From positions 62,001 to 126,000 of the forward strand of contig SCNT01000007.1 of NCBI GenBank assembly GCA_005503165.1: DNA of 64,000 bases. The letters are read 5' to 3'. Under the pieces are notes generated by a model that saw only the letters and a list, made by a program, of their open reading frames with translations, was not told the origin of the DNA and did no database searches. Below, in pieces: positions 40,990-49,476 of this stretch (within the stretch, counting starts at the first letter, position 1; the number at the start of each line of letters is the position of its first letter). The DNA is from Sphingomonadaceae bacterium 3R27E2-A. GTDB taxonomy: Bacteria > Pseudomonadota > Alphaproteobacteria > Sphingomonadales > Sphingomonadaceae. Made by a program: the position numbers and the translations under genes.

Positions 40990-41970
40990 ATGACACTCGA
41001 CCGCCGCGCCCTGCTCGCCGCTAGCCTGACGCTGCCGCTGGCAAGCGCGGTGGCCGCGCAAACGAAAATACCATGGACGAGGCCCGTCGGCATTGCCCCC
41101 GACGCCAGTATCGCCCTCTGGCCCGAAGGCCATCTGGCCGTCCCGCCCGGCCTCGCTGAAAGCGTCGTCCAGCGCAGCGACGACCCCGACGCCAGCGACC
41201 GCGTGCTGCAGGGCATCACCCGCCCGCGCCTCGACATCTTTCGCCCCGCCAAGCCGAATGGCGCCGCGGTGATCCTTGCCCCCGGCGGCGGCTATCGTTA
41301 CGTCGTGATCGACAAGGAGGGTTACGAACTCGCGCGCTGGCTGTGCGATCGCGGTGTCACCGCCTATGTCCTCTTCTACCGCCTGCCCGGCGACGGCTGG
41401 GCCGACGGGTCGGACGTCCCGCTCGCCGATGCCCAGCGCGCGGTGCGGCTGGTGCGCAGCCGCGCGAGCCTAGACGGCATCGATCCAACGCGCGTCGCCT
41501 TCGGCGGCTTCTCCGCAGGCGGCCATGTCGCGGCGAGCCTGCTGACGCGCTACGATGCGCAGACCCATGCGCCCGTCGATGCCATCGACAACCTGTCCGC
41601 CCGCCCCGATGCGCTGGCGGCCATCTATCCGGTCGTATCGATGGATCCTGCCATCGCCCACGCGGTCAGCCGCGAGAAACTGCTCGGCGCAGCGCCCGAT
41701 GCCGTCCAAGAGGCGCTCCATTCGCCCGAGCGGCAGGTCCGCCCCGACATGCCGCCGCTGTTCCTGCTCCACGCCGAGGATGACGAGGTTGTGAAGGTCG
41801 TTAACAGCCTCCGCCTCCACGAGGCAGCGCGCGCAATCGGCGCACCATGCGAGGCCCATTATTTTGCCGAGGGTGGCCATGGCTTCGGCCTGATGAAGAC
41901 CGCCGGGTTGCCAGTCGCGATCTGGCCCGAGCTACTGTGGAGCTGGCTCGCCGCCCGGAAGATCGCCTAG
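40990..41970 (+). CDS. Secreted alpha/beta-hydrolase, acetyl-esterase type
   Basis: The 326-residue protein has a Tat-like leader (LDRRALLAASLTLPLASA) and an esterase fold: ILAPGGGYRYVVIDKEGYEL, nucleophile Ser175 in GFSAGG, an acidic residue in LHAEDDEVVKVVNSLRLHE and His in EGGHGFGL. This subgroup (BD-FAE/acetylxylan esterase-like) removes acetyl groups from plant polysaccharides or oligosaccharides. In this locus, pectin or xylan deacetylation is likely. It follows the cupin gene by four bases and is convergent, overlapping four bases, with the next gene. Confidence 0.85.
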   Translation: MTLDRRALLAASLTLPLASAVAAQTKIPWTRPVGIAPDASIALWPEGHLAVPPGLAESVVQRSDDPDASDRVLQGITRPRLDIFRPAKPNGAAVILAPGGGYRYVVIDKEGYELARWLCDRGVTAYVLFYRLPGDGWADGSDVPLADAQRAVRLVRSRASLDGIDPTRVAFGGFSAGGHVAASLLTRYDAQTHAPVDAIDNLSARPDALAAIYPVVSMDPAIAHAVSREKLLGAAPDAVQEALHSPERQVRPDMPPLFLLHAEDDEVVKVVNSLRLHEAARAIGAPCEAHYFAEGGHGFGLMKTAGLPVAIWPELLWSWLAARKIA

Positions 41971-43481
41971 CTGCCCGGCTGGATATAGGGTACCCGCGCG
42001 AACAGCTCGCGCTCCCACGCGCGCGGATTGTCCTCGACGCGCGCATAGGCGTCGAAGATCATCGTCCGCCGCTTTTTTAGGTCATAGGCCGCCCAGCCCG
42101 GATCGCCCGTCTTGGCGAAGCGGGTAAAGGCCGCCATCATCGCCGCGCTCACCTGGTGCTTGCATGCCGACTGGTCAGGTCCGGTACCGAACACCAGCGC
42201 GATGTCGTCGGCGTGCTTCGCGTCCATATAGTCGAGCTGATAGACATAGGCCGGCGCGCCCGCCCGCGCGCGCGCCTCGGCCTCCTCGACCTGCCCGCGC
42301 CAGCTGCGCGCCGCGGTGACGATGCGGTGGAACAATTCGAGCGGCTGCGCCCCCGGATAGCGGGTACGGAATTGCGCCACCACCCAGACCGGATCGATAT
42401 CGACGCGCATCTCGGGCCCGATCCGCGCCGCCAGATTGTCGTAGGACAGCCCGCCGAGTTGCTTGCCGTCGGGGGCATAGAAGGCGCGCGTCTCCATCAC
42501 AGTATTGCCCAGCATCATCGGGATGCCCAGCGACTGCAGCGCCGGATCGGGCCAGAAGGGGTGGCGCGTCAGATGCTTCATGTCGAGCACGGGCCCCATA
42601 TAGACATTACCGCCGATGACCGGGTCGGTCGCCGACAGCGCCGCGACGAGCTCGCCGACCGGCGCCGTCGCGGGATCGACGCCCTTGCCGAGCTTGCCCA
42701 GGAACACTTCGGCGCGCTTGGCCGCATTGAGCGGGCCAGAGGCGGTGACCTGCTGCCCGCTCATCGTGATCGCCTTGTGGAACAGCCCCGCCGCTTCGGG
42801 CATGGCCATTAGCGTCGCGATCTTCGCCCCGCCGCCCGACTGGCCGAACAGGGTGACGTTGGCGGGATTGCCGCCGAAAGCCGCGATATTGCGCTGCACC
42901 CATTTGAGCGCGAGGATCAGGTCGAGCTGCCCGGCGTTGCCGCTATCGGGAAAACGATCGGGCAGATAGAGATAACCGAGCGCGTTGAGCCGGTGGTTGA
43001 CCGTCACCACCACCACATCGCCCCGTGCCGCCAGATACGCGCCGTCGTTGAGCGGATCGGTGACGCTGCCCGACGAGTAAGCGCCGCCATGGAAATAGAC
43101 CATCACCGCGCGCGGCTTCTTGGCCGGGGCGACGGGGGTCCAGACGTTGAGGAACAGGCAGTCCTCGGACTGCGGCTTATAACGATCGCCCGCCTGCGGA
43201 CAGGCCGGACCGAATTGCCCCGGCCCCGCAAAGGGCTGTTCGGCGTTCAGGACGGGGACTGGCGCTCGAAATCTTTCGGCGCGCGCATAGCGAATGCCCG
43301 AAAAGGCGGACGCCATGACGACATTGTTTCCGGCTGCACCGCGGCTTCGATAGACGCCGTCGGGTGCGGCCACGGTCGCGACGCCTTCCTGCGCCCATGA
43401 GGGAGCTGCATAAGCGGTCACGACCAACCCCGCTGCCCCACCGAGCAGCAAACGACGGCCAATCGGCTCAGCGCCGAACAT
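41967..43481 (-). CDS. Type-B carboxylesterase with Tat-like leader
   Basis: The 504-residue protein has a twin-arginine-like leader (IGRRLLLGGAAGLVV) cleaved near AWA/SWA at residue 30. Carboxylesterase motifs are EDCLFLNVWTPV, HGGAYSSGS, Ser215 in FGQSGGG, an acidic residue in NTVMETRAF, and His in YMDAKHADDIALVFG. The start ATG follows GGGAGGG. It overlaps kdgK by 14 bases, as last gene of kduI-kduD-kdgK. It may cleave methyl, acetyl or feruloyl esters of pectin; the substrate is not readable. Confidence 0.88.
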   Translation of the reverse strand: MFGAEPIGRRLLLGGAAGLVVTAYAAPSWAQEGVATVAAPDGVYRSRGAAGNNVVMASAFSGIRYARAERFRAPVPVLNAEQPFAGPGQFGPACPQAGDRYKPQSEDCLFLNVWTPVAPAKKPRAVMVYFHGGAYSSGSVTDPLNDGAYLAARGDVVVVTVNHRLNALGYLYLPDRFPDSGNAGQLDLILALKWVQRNIAAFGGNPANVTLFGQSGGGAKIATLMAMPEAAGLFHKAITMSGQQVTASGPLNAAKRAEVFLGKLGKGVDPATAPVGELVAALSATDPVIGGNVYMGPVLDMKHLTRHPFWPDPALQSLGIPMMLGNTVMETRAFYAPDGKQLGGLSYDNLAARIGPEMRVDIDPVWVVAQFRTRYPGAQPLELFHRIVTAARSWRGQVEEAEARARAGAPAYVYQLDYMDAKHADDIALVFGTGPDQSACKHQVSAAMMAAFTRFAKTGDPGWAAYDLKKRRTMIFDAYARVEDNPRAWERELFARVPYIQPGS

Positions 43482-44481
43482 CGAGCCCTCCCCCGTGAAA
43501 CGCGTCGATATCCGCTTGGCTAAAGCGGCTCGCGTCGCCGGGCAAGCTGTGTTTGAGGCAGATGAGCGCGAGGCCGCTGGCGGCCATCACGCGCGCATCG
43601 CCGCCGCCGAGATGCGCGTGGAGCACCCCCGCGGCAAAGGCGTCGCCCGCGCCGATACGATCGACGATGCCGGTGACGTCGACCTCGTCGGTCTGATGCG
43701 AGCCGTCGCGCACGTCGACCCGCGCCGCGATGCGGTGATAGTCGGCCGACACCGTGTGCCGCGCGGTCGAGGCGATCAGCTTGAGATGGGGGAAAGCCGC
43801 AAAGCCCGCCTCGGCCGCCTCGCGCCGCCGGTCCTCGCCCTCGCCGCTGAATTCGCGGCCGAGCACCAGCGACAGGTCGCGGTGATTGCCGAAGAGGATG
43901 TCGGCGAGCTCGATGAGTTCGGACAGCACGGCGCGCGGGTCGCTGCCCCACGCGTCCCACAGCATCGCGCGATAATTGCCGTCGAAGCTGACCGGCACGC
44001 CCAGCCTTTTCGCCGCGCGCGCCGCAGCCAGCGCCGCCTCGGCCGACCGCGGCCCGAGCGCCGGGGTGATGCCCGACAGGTGGAGCAGCTTTGCGCCGCC
44101 CAGCAGCGCGTCGAAGTCGTAATCCTCGGGCCCGGTCGCTGCAAAGCTCGACCCCGCGCGGTCGTAGACGATCTCCGACGCGCGCAGCCCCGCGCCGACG
44201 CTCAGGAAATAGAGCCCCATGCGGCCCGGATACGACGTGACGGCGGTGCAATCGACGCCCGCGCCGCGCACCGCCGCCACTGCTCCGCGACCCAGAGCAT
44301 TGGAAGGAATTTTGCTGACCATCGCGCAGTCGTGGCCGAGATGCGCGAGCCCGATCGCGACATTCGCCTCCGCCCCGCCGACGTGGAGCGACAGCGCTGG
44401 CGACTGCATCAGCAACTCGTTGCCCGGCGCGGCAAGGCGGATCAGCAATTCGCCGAAAAAGACGAGTCTACCTTCTGCCAT
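43468..44481 (-). CDS. kdgK: 2-keto-3-deoxygluconate kinase KdgK (PfkB family)
   Basis: ATG 44481 behind GGAG is used (a GTG lies six bases upstream), giving 337 residues. PfkB features are the N-terminal GGAEANVAIGLAHLG and the C-terminal signature with catalytic Asp in VDRIGAGDAFAAGVLHAHL. FGELLIRLAAPGNELLMQSP is typical of KDG kinases. It makes 2-keto-3-deoxy-6-phosphogluconate, joining the galacturonate and unsaturated-uronate arms. It is encoded between kduD and the esterase. Confidence 0.93.
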   Translation of the reverse strand: MAEGRLVFFGELLIRLAAPGNELLMQSPALSLHVGGAEANVAIGLAHLGHDCAMVSKIPSNALGRGAVAAVRGAGVDCTAVTSYPGRMGLYFLSVGAGLRASEIVYDRAGSSFAATGPEDYDFDALLGGAKLLHLSGITPALGPRSAEAALAAARAAKRLGVPVSFDGNYRAMLWDAWGSDPRAVLSELIELADILFGNHRDLSLVLGREFSGEGEDRRREAAEAGFAAFPHLKLIASTARHTVSADYHRIAARVDVRDGSHQTDEVDVTGIVDRIGAGDAFAAGVLHAHLGGGDARVMAASGLALICLKHSLPGDASRFSQADIDAFHGGGLDVRR

Positions 44482-44524
44482 CCCCACTCCATTCGCCGCC
44501 TGTCGCGGTCAGTGTCTTACAAAA

Positions 44525-45277
44525 TCAGCGCGCGAGCCAGCCGCCGTCGACCGCGAGGATATGGCCCTGCACATAGTCCGACGCGCTCGACGCCAGGAAC
44601 ACCGCGGCCCCGCCGATATCCTTGGGATCGCCCCAGCGCCCCGCGGGGATACGCTCCATAATCTGGCGGTTGCGCGTCTCGTCCGATTGCAGCGCGGCGG
44701 TGTTGTTGGTCGCGATATAGCCCGGCGCGATCGCATTGACCTGCACGCCCTTCACCGCCCATTCGTTGGCGAGCAGCTTGGTGAGCCCGCCCACGCCCGA
44801 CTTCGACGCGGTATAGCTCGGCACGCGGATGCCGCCCTGGAAGGTCAGCATCGAGGCGATGTTGACGATCTTGCCGCTCCCACGCGCGATCATGTGACGG
44901 CCGACCGCCTGACAGAGGAAGAAGAGCGTCTTGAGATTGGTGTCCATCACCGCGTCCCAGTCTTCCTCGGTGAAGTCGACCGCATCGGCGCGGCGGATGA
45001 TGCCCGCGTTGTTGACGAGGATGTCGATCCGGCCGAACGCGGCGAGCACCGCATCGACCAGCGGCTGCACCGCGGCGACGCTCGACAGGTCGGCGGCGAA
45101 ATTCTCGCCCTTGCGTCCCAGTCCGCGCACCTTGCCGACGGTCTCGTCGGCGGGCGAGCGGCCCGCGGCGGCGATGTCCGCTCCCGCTTCGGCGAGCGCG
45201 AGCGCGATGCCCTGCCCGATGCCGGTGTTGGCGCCGGTGACCAGCGCAACTTTTCCTGTCAGGTCGAACAACTGCAC
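44525..45277 (-). CDS. kduD: 2-deoxy-D-gluconate 3-dehydrogenase / DKII reductase KduD
   Basis: The 250-residue SDR has the opening FDLTGKVALVTGANTGIGQG, NNAGIIRRADAVDFTEEDWD, SMLTFQGGIRVPSYTASKSG (Ser-Tyr-Lys) and NAIAPGYIATNNTAALQ, all matching KduD closely, with the expected length (E. coli 253). It reduces 2,5-diketo-3-deoxygluconate to KDG with NADH. It lies downstream of kduI with a repeat element in between. Confidence 0.95.
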   Translation of the reverse strand: MQLFDLTGKVALVTGANTGIGQGIALALAEAGADIAAAGRSPADETVGKVRGLGRKGENFAADLSSVAAVQPLVDAVLAAFGRIDILVNNAGIIRRADAVDFTEEDWDAVMDTNLKTLFFLCQAVGRHMIARGSGKIVNIASMLTFQGGIRVPSYTASKSGVGGLTKLLANEWAVKGVQVNAIAPGYIATNNTAALQSDETRNRQIMERIPAGRWGDPKDIGGAAVFLASSASDYVQGHILAVDGGWLAR

Positions 45278-45293
45278 GTTCGTCTCATCCTCT

Positions 45294-45395
45294 CGTCATG
45301 CTGAACTTGTTTCAACATCCATGGCCTGCCCCCTCGTCTGGCGCGGCGCTTGGGAAAGGTCCGGCCATGGACCCTGAATCGAGTTCAGGGTGACG
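45294..45395. repeat. 102-base intergenic repeat, copy 2
   Basis: The ends are CGTCATGCTGAACTTGTTTC and GAGTTCAGGGTGACG; the inner arms are ATCCATGGCC and GGCCATGGAC. It is the same element as 24608-24710. It sits between kduI and kduD inside an apparent operon and could form a hairpin in the mRNA. Confidence 0.8.
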
Positions 45396-45414
45396 AGGAA
45401 GCCTGGAACGTTCT

Positions 45415-46257
45415 TTACGACAGCTGGCAGATGTCGAGGACGTTCATGTCGGTATAATCCTGGTTCTCGCCCGCCATCGCCCAGATGAAGGCATAGGCCT
45501 TGGTGCCGGCGCCCATGTGGATCGACCAGGGCGGCGAGATCACCGCTTCCTCATTCTGCATCACGATATGGCGCGTCGCTTCGCCCTCGCCCATGAAATG
45601 CATCACGCGGTCGGTATCGACATTGTCGAGCTCGAAATAGAAATAGATCTCGCTGCGGCGCTCGTGGATGTGCGGCGGCATAGTGTTCCAGACGCTGCCT
45701 TCCTTGAGCACGGTCAGGCCCATGACGAGCTGCGCGCTGTCGCACACGCCGGGGATCACGAGCTGGTAGATCGACCGCTCGTTCGATTCGGCCAGGCTGC
45801 CGCGGTCGAGCTTATTGGCGTCGGCAATGCCGAGCTTGCGCGTCGTGAACGCCTTATGCGCCGGGCAGGACGCCAGATAAAAACGTGCGCCTTCTCCCGC
45901 GAATTCGACGTCCTTCGCGCCCATCGTGACATAGAGGCAATCCTTGTTGCCGAGCGTGAAGCTCTCGCCGTCGACCGTGACGGTGCCGGTGGCCGACGAC
46001 ACGTTGACGACCGCCATCTCGCGGCGTTCGAGAAAGGGGTGCCCCGCCGCCGACGGCGGCTCGCTCTGCGCGGGCAGCCTGACCGGCGCCGAGCCCACCG
46101 CGACCCCGCCGATCACGAACCGGTCGGCATGGGTGTAGTTGAGCACGCATTCGCCGGTGCGGAACAGGTCCTGGATCAGGTAGCGGTCGCGCAGTTCGGC
46201 GTTCGACGCCTCCTCCATCATCACCGGATGGGTGGCGTAATAGGTCTTGGAAAACAT
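45415..46257 (-). CDS. kduI: 5-keto-4-deoxyuronate isomerase KduI
   Basis: ATG 46257 is chosen because AGCGAGG lies nine bases before it; an ATG at 46266 directly abuts that site. The product is 280 residues (E. coli 278). It begins [20 protein letters not shown] and has the metal-binding [15 protein letters not shown] and [20 protein letters not shown]. It isomerises 5-keto-4-deoxyuronate to 2,5-diketo-3-deoxygluconate (DKII) in pectin breakdown. It is the first gene of the kduI-kduD-kdgK-esterase unit. Confidence 0.97.
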   Translation of the reverse strand: MFSKTYYATHPVMMEEASNAELRDRYLIQDLFRTGECVLNYTHADRFVIGGVAVGSAPVRLPAQSEPPSAAGHPFLERREMAVVNVSSATGTVTVDGESFTLGNKDCLYVTMGAKDVEFAGEGARFYLASCPAHKAFTTRKLGIADANKLDRGSLAESNERSIYQLVIPGVCDSAQLVMGLTVLKEGSVWNTMPPHIHERRSEIYFYFELDNVDTDRVMHFMGEGEATRHIVMQNEEAVISPPWSIHMGAGTKAYAFIWAMAGENQDYTDMNVLDICQLS

Positions 46258-46291
46258 CGGGGGCATCCTCGCTGATGGTGCGGTTGAAACT

Positions 46292-46320
46292 GTGCTACGG
46301 ATGATGGTAACCGGTGTCAA
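46292..46320 (-). promoter_or_regulatory. Promoter of kduI with LacI-type operator on the -35 box
   Basis: Minus strand: TTGACA (46320-46315), 17 bases, TAGCAC (46297-46292). The operator GGTAACCGGTGTCA (plus strand 46306-46319) covers the -35 box and spacer. It also lies about 100 bases before the divergent alcohol-dehydrogenase start and may control both. Confidence 0.7.
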
Positions 46321-46411
46321 GATTTAGATGGGCGATATGCGCGATGATCGGCAATTTGCACGACGGTGCGATGAAGCTAGGGTCGCGCGATTATGGTTCG
46401 GGAGAGGTCAA

Positions 46412-47578
46412 TTGAGCATCGCCAGCATCGCCCTGCCCCGCATCCTGCGCATCGGCGGCGGCGCGTCGAAGCAATTGCCCGAGGCGCTGACATCACTCGG
46501 CCTGTCGCGGCCGCTGGTCGTTACCGACGCCTGGCTCGTGAGCAGCGGGCGCGTGACGAAACTGACCGACAGGCTTACGGCGGCGGGCATCACCGCGCGG
46601 GTGTTCGCCGATACCGTGCCCGACCCGACGGTCGCCTCGATCGACGCCGGCCTCGCCTTCCTGCGCGAAGCCGAGCATGACTGCGTCGTCGGCTTCGGGG
46701 GCGGCAGCCCGCTCGACAGCGCCAAGGCGATCGCGCTGCTCGCCAGGCACGGCGGCGCGATGGCCGACTATAAAGCGCCCCATGTGCAGGACGAACCCGG
46801 TCTGCCGGTGATCGCGATCCCGACCACCGCGGGCACGGGGTCGGAGGCCACGCGCTTCACGATCATCACCGACGAAGCGACCGACGAGAAGATGCTCTGC
46901 CCCGGCCTCGCCTATCTGCCGGTCGCCGCGCTCGTCGATTACGAACTGACCTTCACCAAGCCGAAGCGGCTGACCGCCGACACCGGCATCGACTCGCTCG
47001 TCCATGCGATCGAGGCCTATGTCTCGAAGCGCGCCAACCCGTTCAGCGACGGCATGGCGCTGCTCGCTATGCGCGCGCTCGCGCCCAACCTGCGCCGCGT
47101 TTGCGCCGATCCGATGGACGCCGCGGCGCGCGCGGCGATGATGCTCGGCGCGACGCAGGCGGGGATCGCCTTCTCGAACAGCTCGGTCGCGCTGGTGCAC
47201 GGGATGAGCCGCCCGATCGGCGCGCATTTCCATGTCCCGCACGGGCTGTCGAACGCGATGCTGCTGCCCGCGGTCACTGCCTGGTCGGCGCCCGCGGCGC
47301 TGCATCGCTACGGCGACTGCGCCCGCGCGATGGGCATCGCCGAGGAGACCGAAGGCGACCAGTCGGCGGTTGCGCGATTGCTCGACGAGCTGGCGGCGCT
47401 GAATCGCGAACTCGACGTGCCCGGGCCCGCGGCCTGGGGCATCGATGCCGCGCGCTGGGAAGCGCTGGTCCCGACGATGTGCGCGCAGGCCGCCGCTTCG
47501 GGCTCGCCCGCCAACAACCCGCGCGTGCCCAACGCCGAAGAGATGGCGGTACTCTATGCGCAGGTCTGGGCTGGTTAG
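46412..47578 (+). CDS. Iron-containing alcohol dehydrogenase family protein
   Basis: The start is TTG 46412 behind GGGAGAGG (no ATG fits as well), giving 388 residues. The NAD-binding VVGFGGGSPLDSAKAIAL, PTTAGTGSEATRFTIITDE and metal ligands in TADTGIDSLVHAIEAYVS and HGMSRPIGAHFHVPHGLSNA identify family III. Members act on many alcohols and aldehydes. It is divergent from kduI and shares its LacI-type operator region, so it probably has a role in uronate or pectin catabolism, for instance on an aldehyde or keto sugar acid; this is not established. Confidence 0.87.
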   Translation: MSIASIALPRILRIGGGASKQLPEALTSLGLSRPLVVTDAWLVSSGRVTKLTDRLTAAGITARVFADTVPDPTVASIDAGLAFLREAEHDCVVGFGGGSPLDSAKAIALLARHGGAMADYKAPHVQDEPGLPVIAIPTTAGTGSEATRFTIITDEATDEKMLCPGLAYLPVAALVDYELTFTKPKRLTADTGIDSLVHAIEAYVSKRANPFSDGMALLAMRALAPNLRRVCADPMDAAARAAMMLGATQAGIAFSNSSVALVHGMSRPIGAHFHVPHGLSNAMLLPAVTAWSAPAALHRYGDCARAMGIAEETEGDQSAVARLLDELAALNRELDVPGPAAWGIDAARWEALVPTMCAQAAASGSPANNPRVPNAEEMAVLYAQVWAG

Positions 47579-48142
47579 GGCAGAAGCGGGCACTGCCCTC
47601 GCCTGCCATGATTCGCGCCGGGATGCACCGCCGCCCTGCAGGCATGGCCTTCGACCCGTTCAGGCTGCGGCGATGGCAATGCCGAAGCGGATGTGCGCAG
47701 CGAAGAACGTCCCGGCGCATCGGCCGGGGCGGATGTCCTGCATCTCCGGCGAGCAAGTGTTGACGCGGCACGGATGGATGACGGGTTTTCGACCTTCAGA
47801 TCCTGGACCAGCACATCGTGCGTCGAGCCGACATGCACCGAAGAATGCGCGCGTCGGTCGCCGGTGGTGGTGACATTGGCGATCGTCAGGCTCGCAGCGT
47901 TGCTGCGTGCCGTCCGCTGGACGCGGCGCCTCTCCCCGCCCGCAGGCACCGGCTTCACCCGCCTGACCTCGACCACCGCGCGATCTGTGACGCGATCGAG
48001 AAAGGCGACCCTACGGCGGCGCGCGATGTCGCGCGCGCGGATCTGGGGGAATCGATCGCCCGCGATCGCGCAATGCAACAGGGCCTGCCGCCCGGGAGTG
48101 TCGACGATTGAGCGGCAGCTTGCGCCGCCGGGCCAGGCGCCT
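47579..48142. other. Gene-poor island with decayed coding remnants
   Basis: About 560 bases without an intact gene. The plus strand keeps the end of a GntR FCD domain (47968-48111). The minus strand at 47782-47892 reads like a beta-helix rung (LTIANVTTTGDRRAHSSVHV, then VLVQDLKVENP). No promoter or terminator stands out. It separates the pectin locus from the molybdoenzyme genes. Confidence 0.55.
47968..48111 (+). pseudogene. Remnant of a GntR-family regulator (FCD domain C-terminus)
   Basis: The frame reads LDHRAICDAIEKGDPTAARD followed by VARADLGESIARD and ends at a TGA at 48109. This is the final helix pair of an FCD domain (His-Arg-x-Ile...Gly-Asp-Pro...Ala-Ala-Arg). No matching N-terminal part or helix-turn-helix is found upstream in any plus frame, so the gene is truncated. 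Such regulators often accompany hexuronate genes. Confidence 0.55.
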
Positions 48143-48955
48143 ATGTCGGAGGTGATGACCACCAGCGTCCCCCTGCCGATGCACCGGATCGGCTTTGCCG
48201 GCGCCGCCGACGACGCGCTCGTCCGCGACGTCGCGGTCGAGGCGCCGGTCTCGGTCGAGGTGAACGGCATCGGCTATGCCGTAATGATGGCGACCCCCGC
48301 CGACCTCGAGGATTATGCCACCGGCTTCGCACTCGGCGAGGGGCTGGTCGAAAGCGCCGCGCAGATCCGCAGCATCGACGTCCATCCGCTTGACGGCGGC
48401 ACAGCGCTCCGCATCTGGCTGCCCCCCGAGCATAGCGAAAGCGCGCTCGAACGCGCGCGCAAGCGCGTGAGCGAAAGCAGCTGCGGGCTCTGCGGGATCG
48501 AGAATATCGAGGAAGTGCTGCGCCCCCTGCCCCCCGTGACCGCGCGGATCACTACGACGCGCAACGCGATAGCGGCGGCGCTGGCAGGGCTGGCAGACCA
48601 TCAGCCGCTCGGGCACGCCACTGGCGCCGCGCACGGCGCCGCCTTCTGCGATCCCGACGGTTCGATCCGCCTCGTCCGGGAGGATGTCGGGCGCCACAAT
48701 GCACTCGACAAACTCATCGGCGCGCTGGCACGGGCCGACATCGATCCCGCGGCGGGTTTCGTCCTGCTGTCGGCCCGGTGCAGCTACGAGCTGGTCGAAA
48801 AGACCGCGCGCGCAGGATGCCCGATGCTGGTCACCATCTCGGCCCCGACCAGCCTCGCCGCCGAGCGCGCGGCAGCGGCGGGGCTGACCCTCGTCAGCCT
48901 GGCGCGACCCGATTCGGCGCTGATCGTCTGCGATAATCAGGGGATGATCGCGTGA
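48143..48955 (+). CDS. fdhD: Formate dehydrogenase accessory sulfurtransferase FdhD
   Basis: The start is ATG 48143 (ATG 48155 is an alternative); about 270 residues. Motifs are PADLEDYATGFALGEGLVES, the sulfur-carrying cysteines in SSCGLCGIENIEEVLRPLP, THATGAAHGAAF-like GHATGAAHGAAFCDPDG, and VREDVGRHNALDKLIGAL. FdhD delivers sulfur to the molybdenum cofactor of formate dehydrogenase-type enzymes; the molybdenum oxidoreductase at 50108-52387 is the probable client. It overlaps mobA by four bases. Confidence 0.95.
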   Translation: MSEVMTTSVPLPMHRIGFAGAADDALVRDVAVEAPVSVEVNGIGYAVMMATPADLEDYATGFALGEGLVESAAQIRSIDVHPLDGGTALRIWLPPEHSESALERARKRVSESSCGLCGIENIEEVLRPLPPVTARITTTRNAIAAALAGLADHQPLGHATGAAHGAAFCDPDGSIRLVREDVGRHNALDKLIGALARADIDPAAGFVLLSARCSYELVEKTARAGCPMLVTISAPTSLAAERAAAAGLTLVSLARPDSALIVCDNQGMIA

Positions 48956-49476
48956 GGACGCTGGGCATCGTGCTCGCCGGCGGCCGTTCGTCGCGCTTCG
49001 GATCGGACAAGGCCCGGGCCTTTCTGGATGGGCAAAGCCTGCTCGATCACGCCCTCCGCGCGCTCGCCCCGCATGTCGATGCCGTCGTCGTCGCGGGGCG
49101 CGCGGTGCCCGGCCAGCCTCTGATTTCGGACTGGCCCGCACCCGGCCTCGGCCCCATGGGCGGCATCGCGGGCGCACTGCGCCATGCCGAAAGCGAGGGC
49201 TTCGACCAATTGCTCTGCAGTTCGGTCGACTGTGTCCGCCTCCCCCCCGACCTGCGGGCGCTGCTCGAACCCGGCCCCGCCTATCTCGAAAGCCAGCCGG
49301 TGATCGGCCTCTGGCCCGTATCCCTGCGCCGCGAAATCGAAGTTCAGTTGACGACTGGCGACGACCGCTCCGTACGGCGCTTCGGCAATCGCATCGGCGC
49401 CCGCGCCGTCGCCGCCGACTTCGTGCCGCCCAATATCAACACCGCCGCCGACCTCGGCCGGCTGACGCGGCTATAG
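48952..49476 (+). CDS. mobA: Molybdenum cofactor guanylyltransferase MobA
   Basis: The start is GTG 48952 overlapping fdhD (GTGA); 174 residues, a little shorter than E. coli MobA (194). The nucleotide-binding opening LGIVLAGGRSSRFGSDKARA and GLGPMGGIAGALRHAES are typical. The usual DxPF-like motif is SVDCVRLP here. It converts molybdopterin to the bis-MGD type cofactor. Coupling with fdhD suggests joint maturation of one enzyme. Confidence 0.9.
   Translation: MRTLGIVLAGGRSSRFGSDKARAFLDGQSLLDHALRALAPHVDAVVVAGRAVPGQPLISDWPAPGLGPMGGIAGALRHAESEGFDQLLCSSVDCVRLPPDLRALLEPGPAYLESQPVIGLWPVSLRREIEVQLTTGDDRSVRRFGNRIGARAVAADFVPPNINTAADLGRLTRL

Noticed and set aside
46258-46320. Longer KduI starts at 46266 or 46320
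   Set aside because: The Shine-Dalgarno sequence directly abuts 46266, and 46320 lies within the promoter; 46257 gives the family length.
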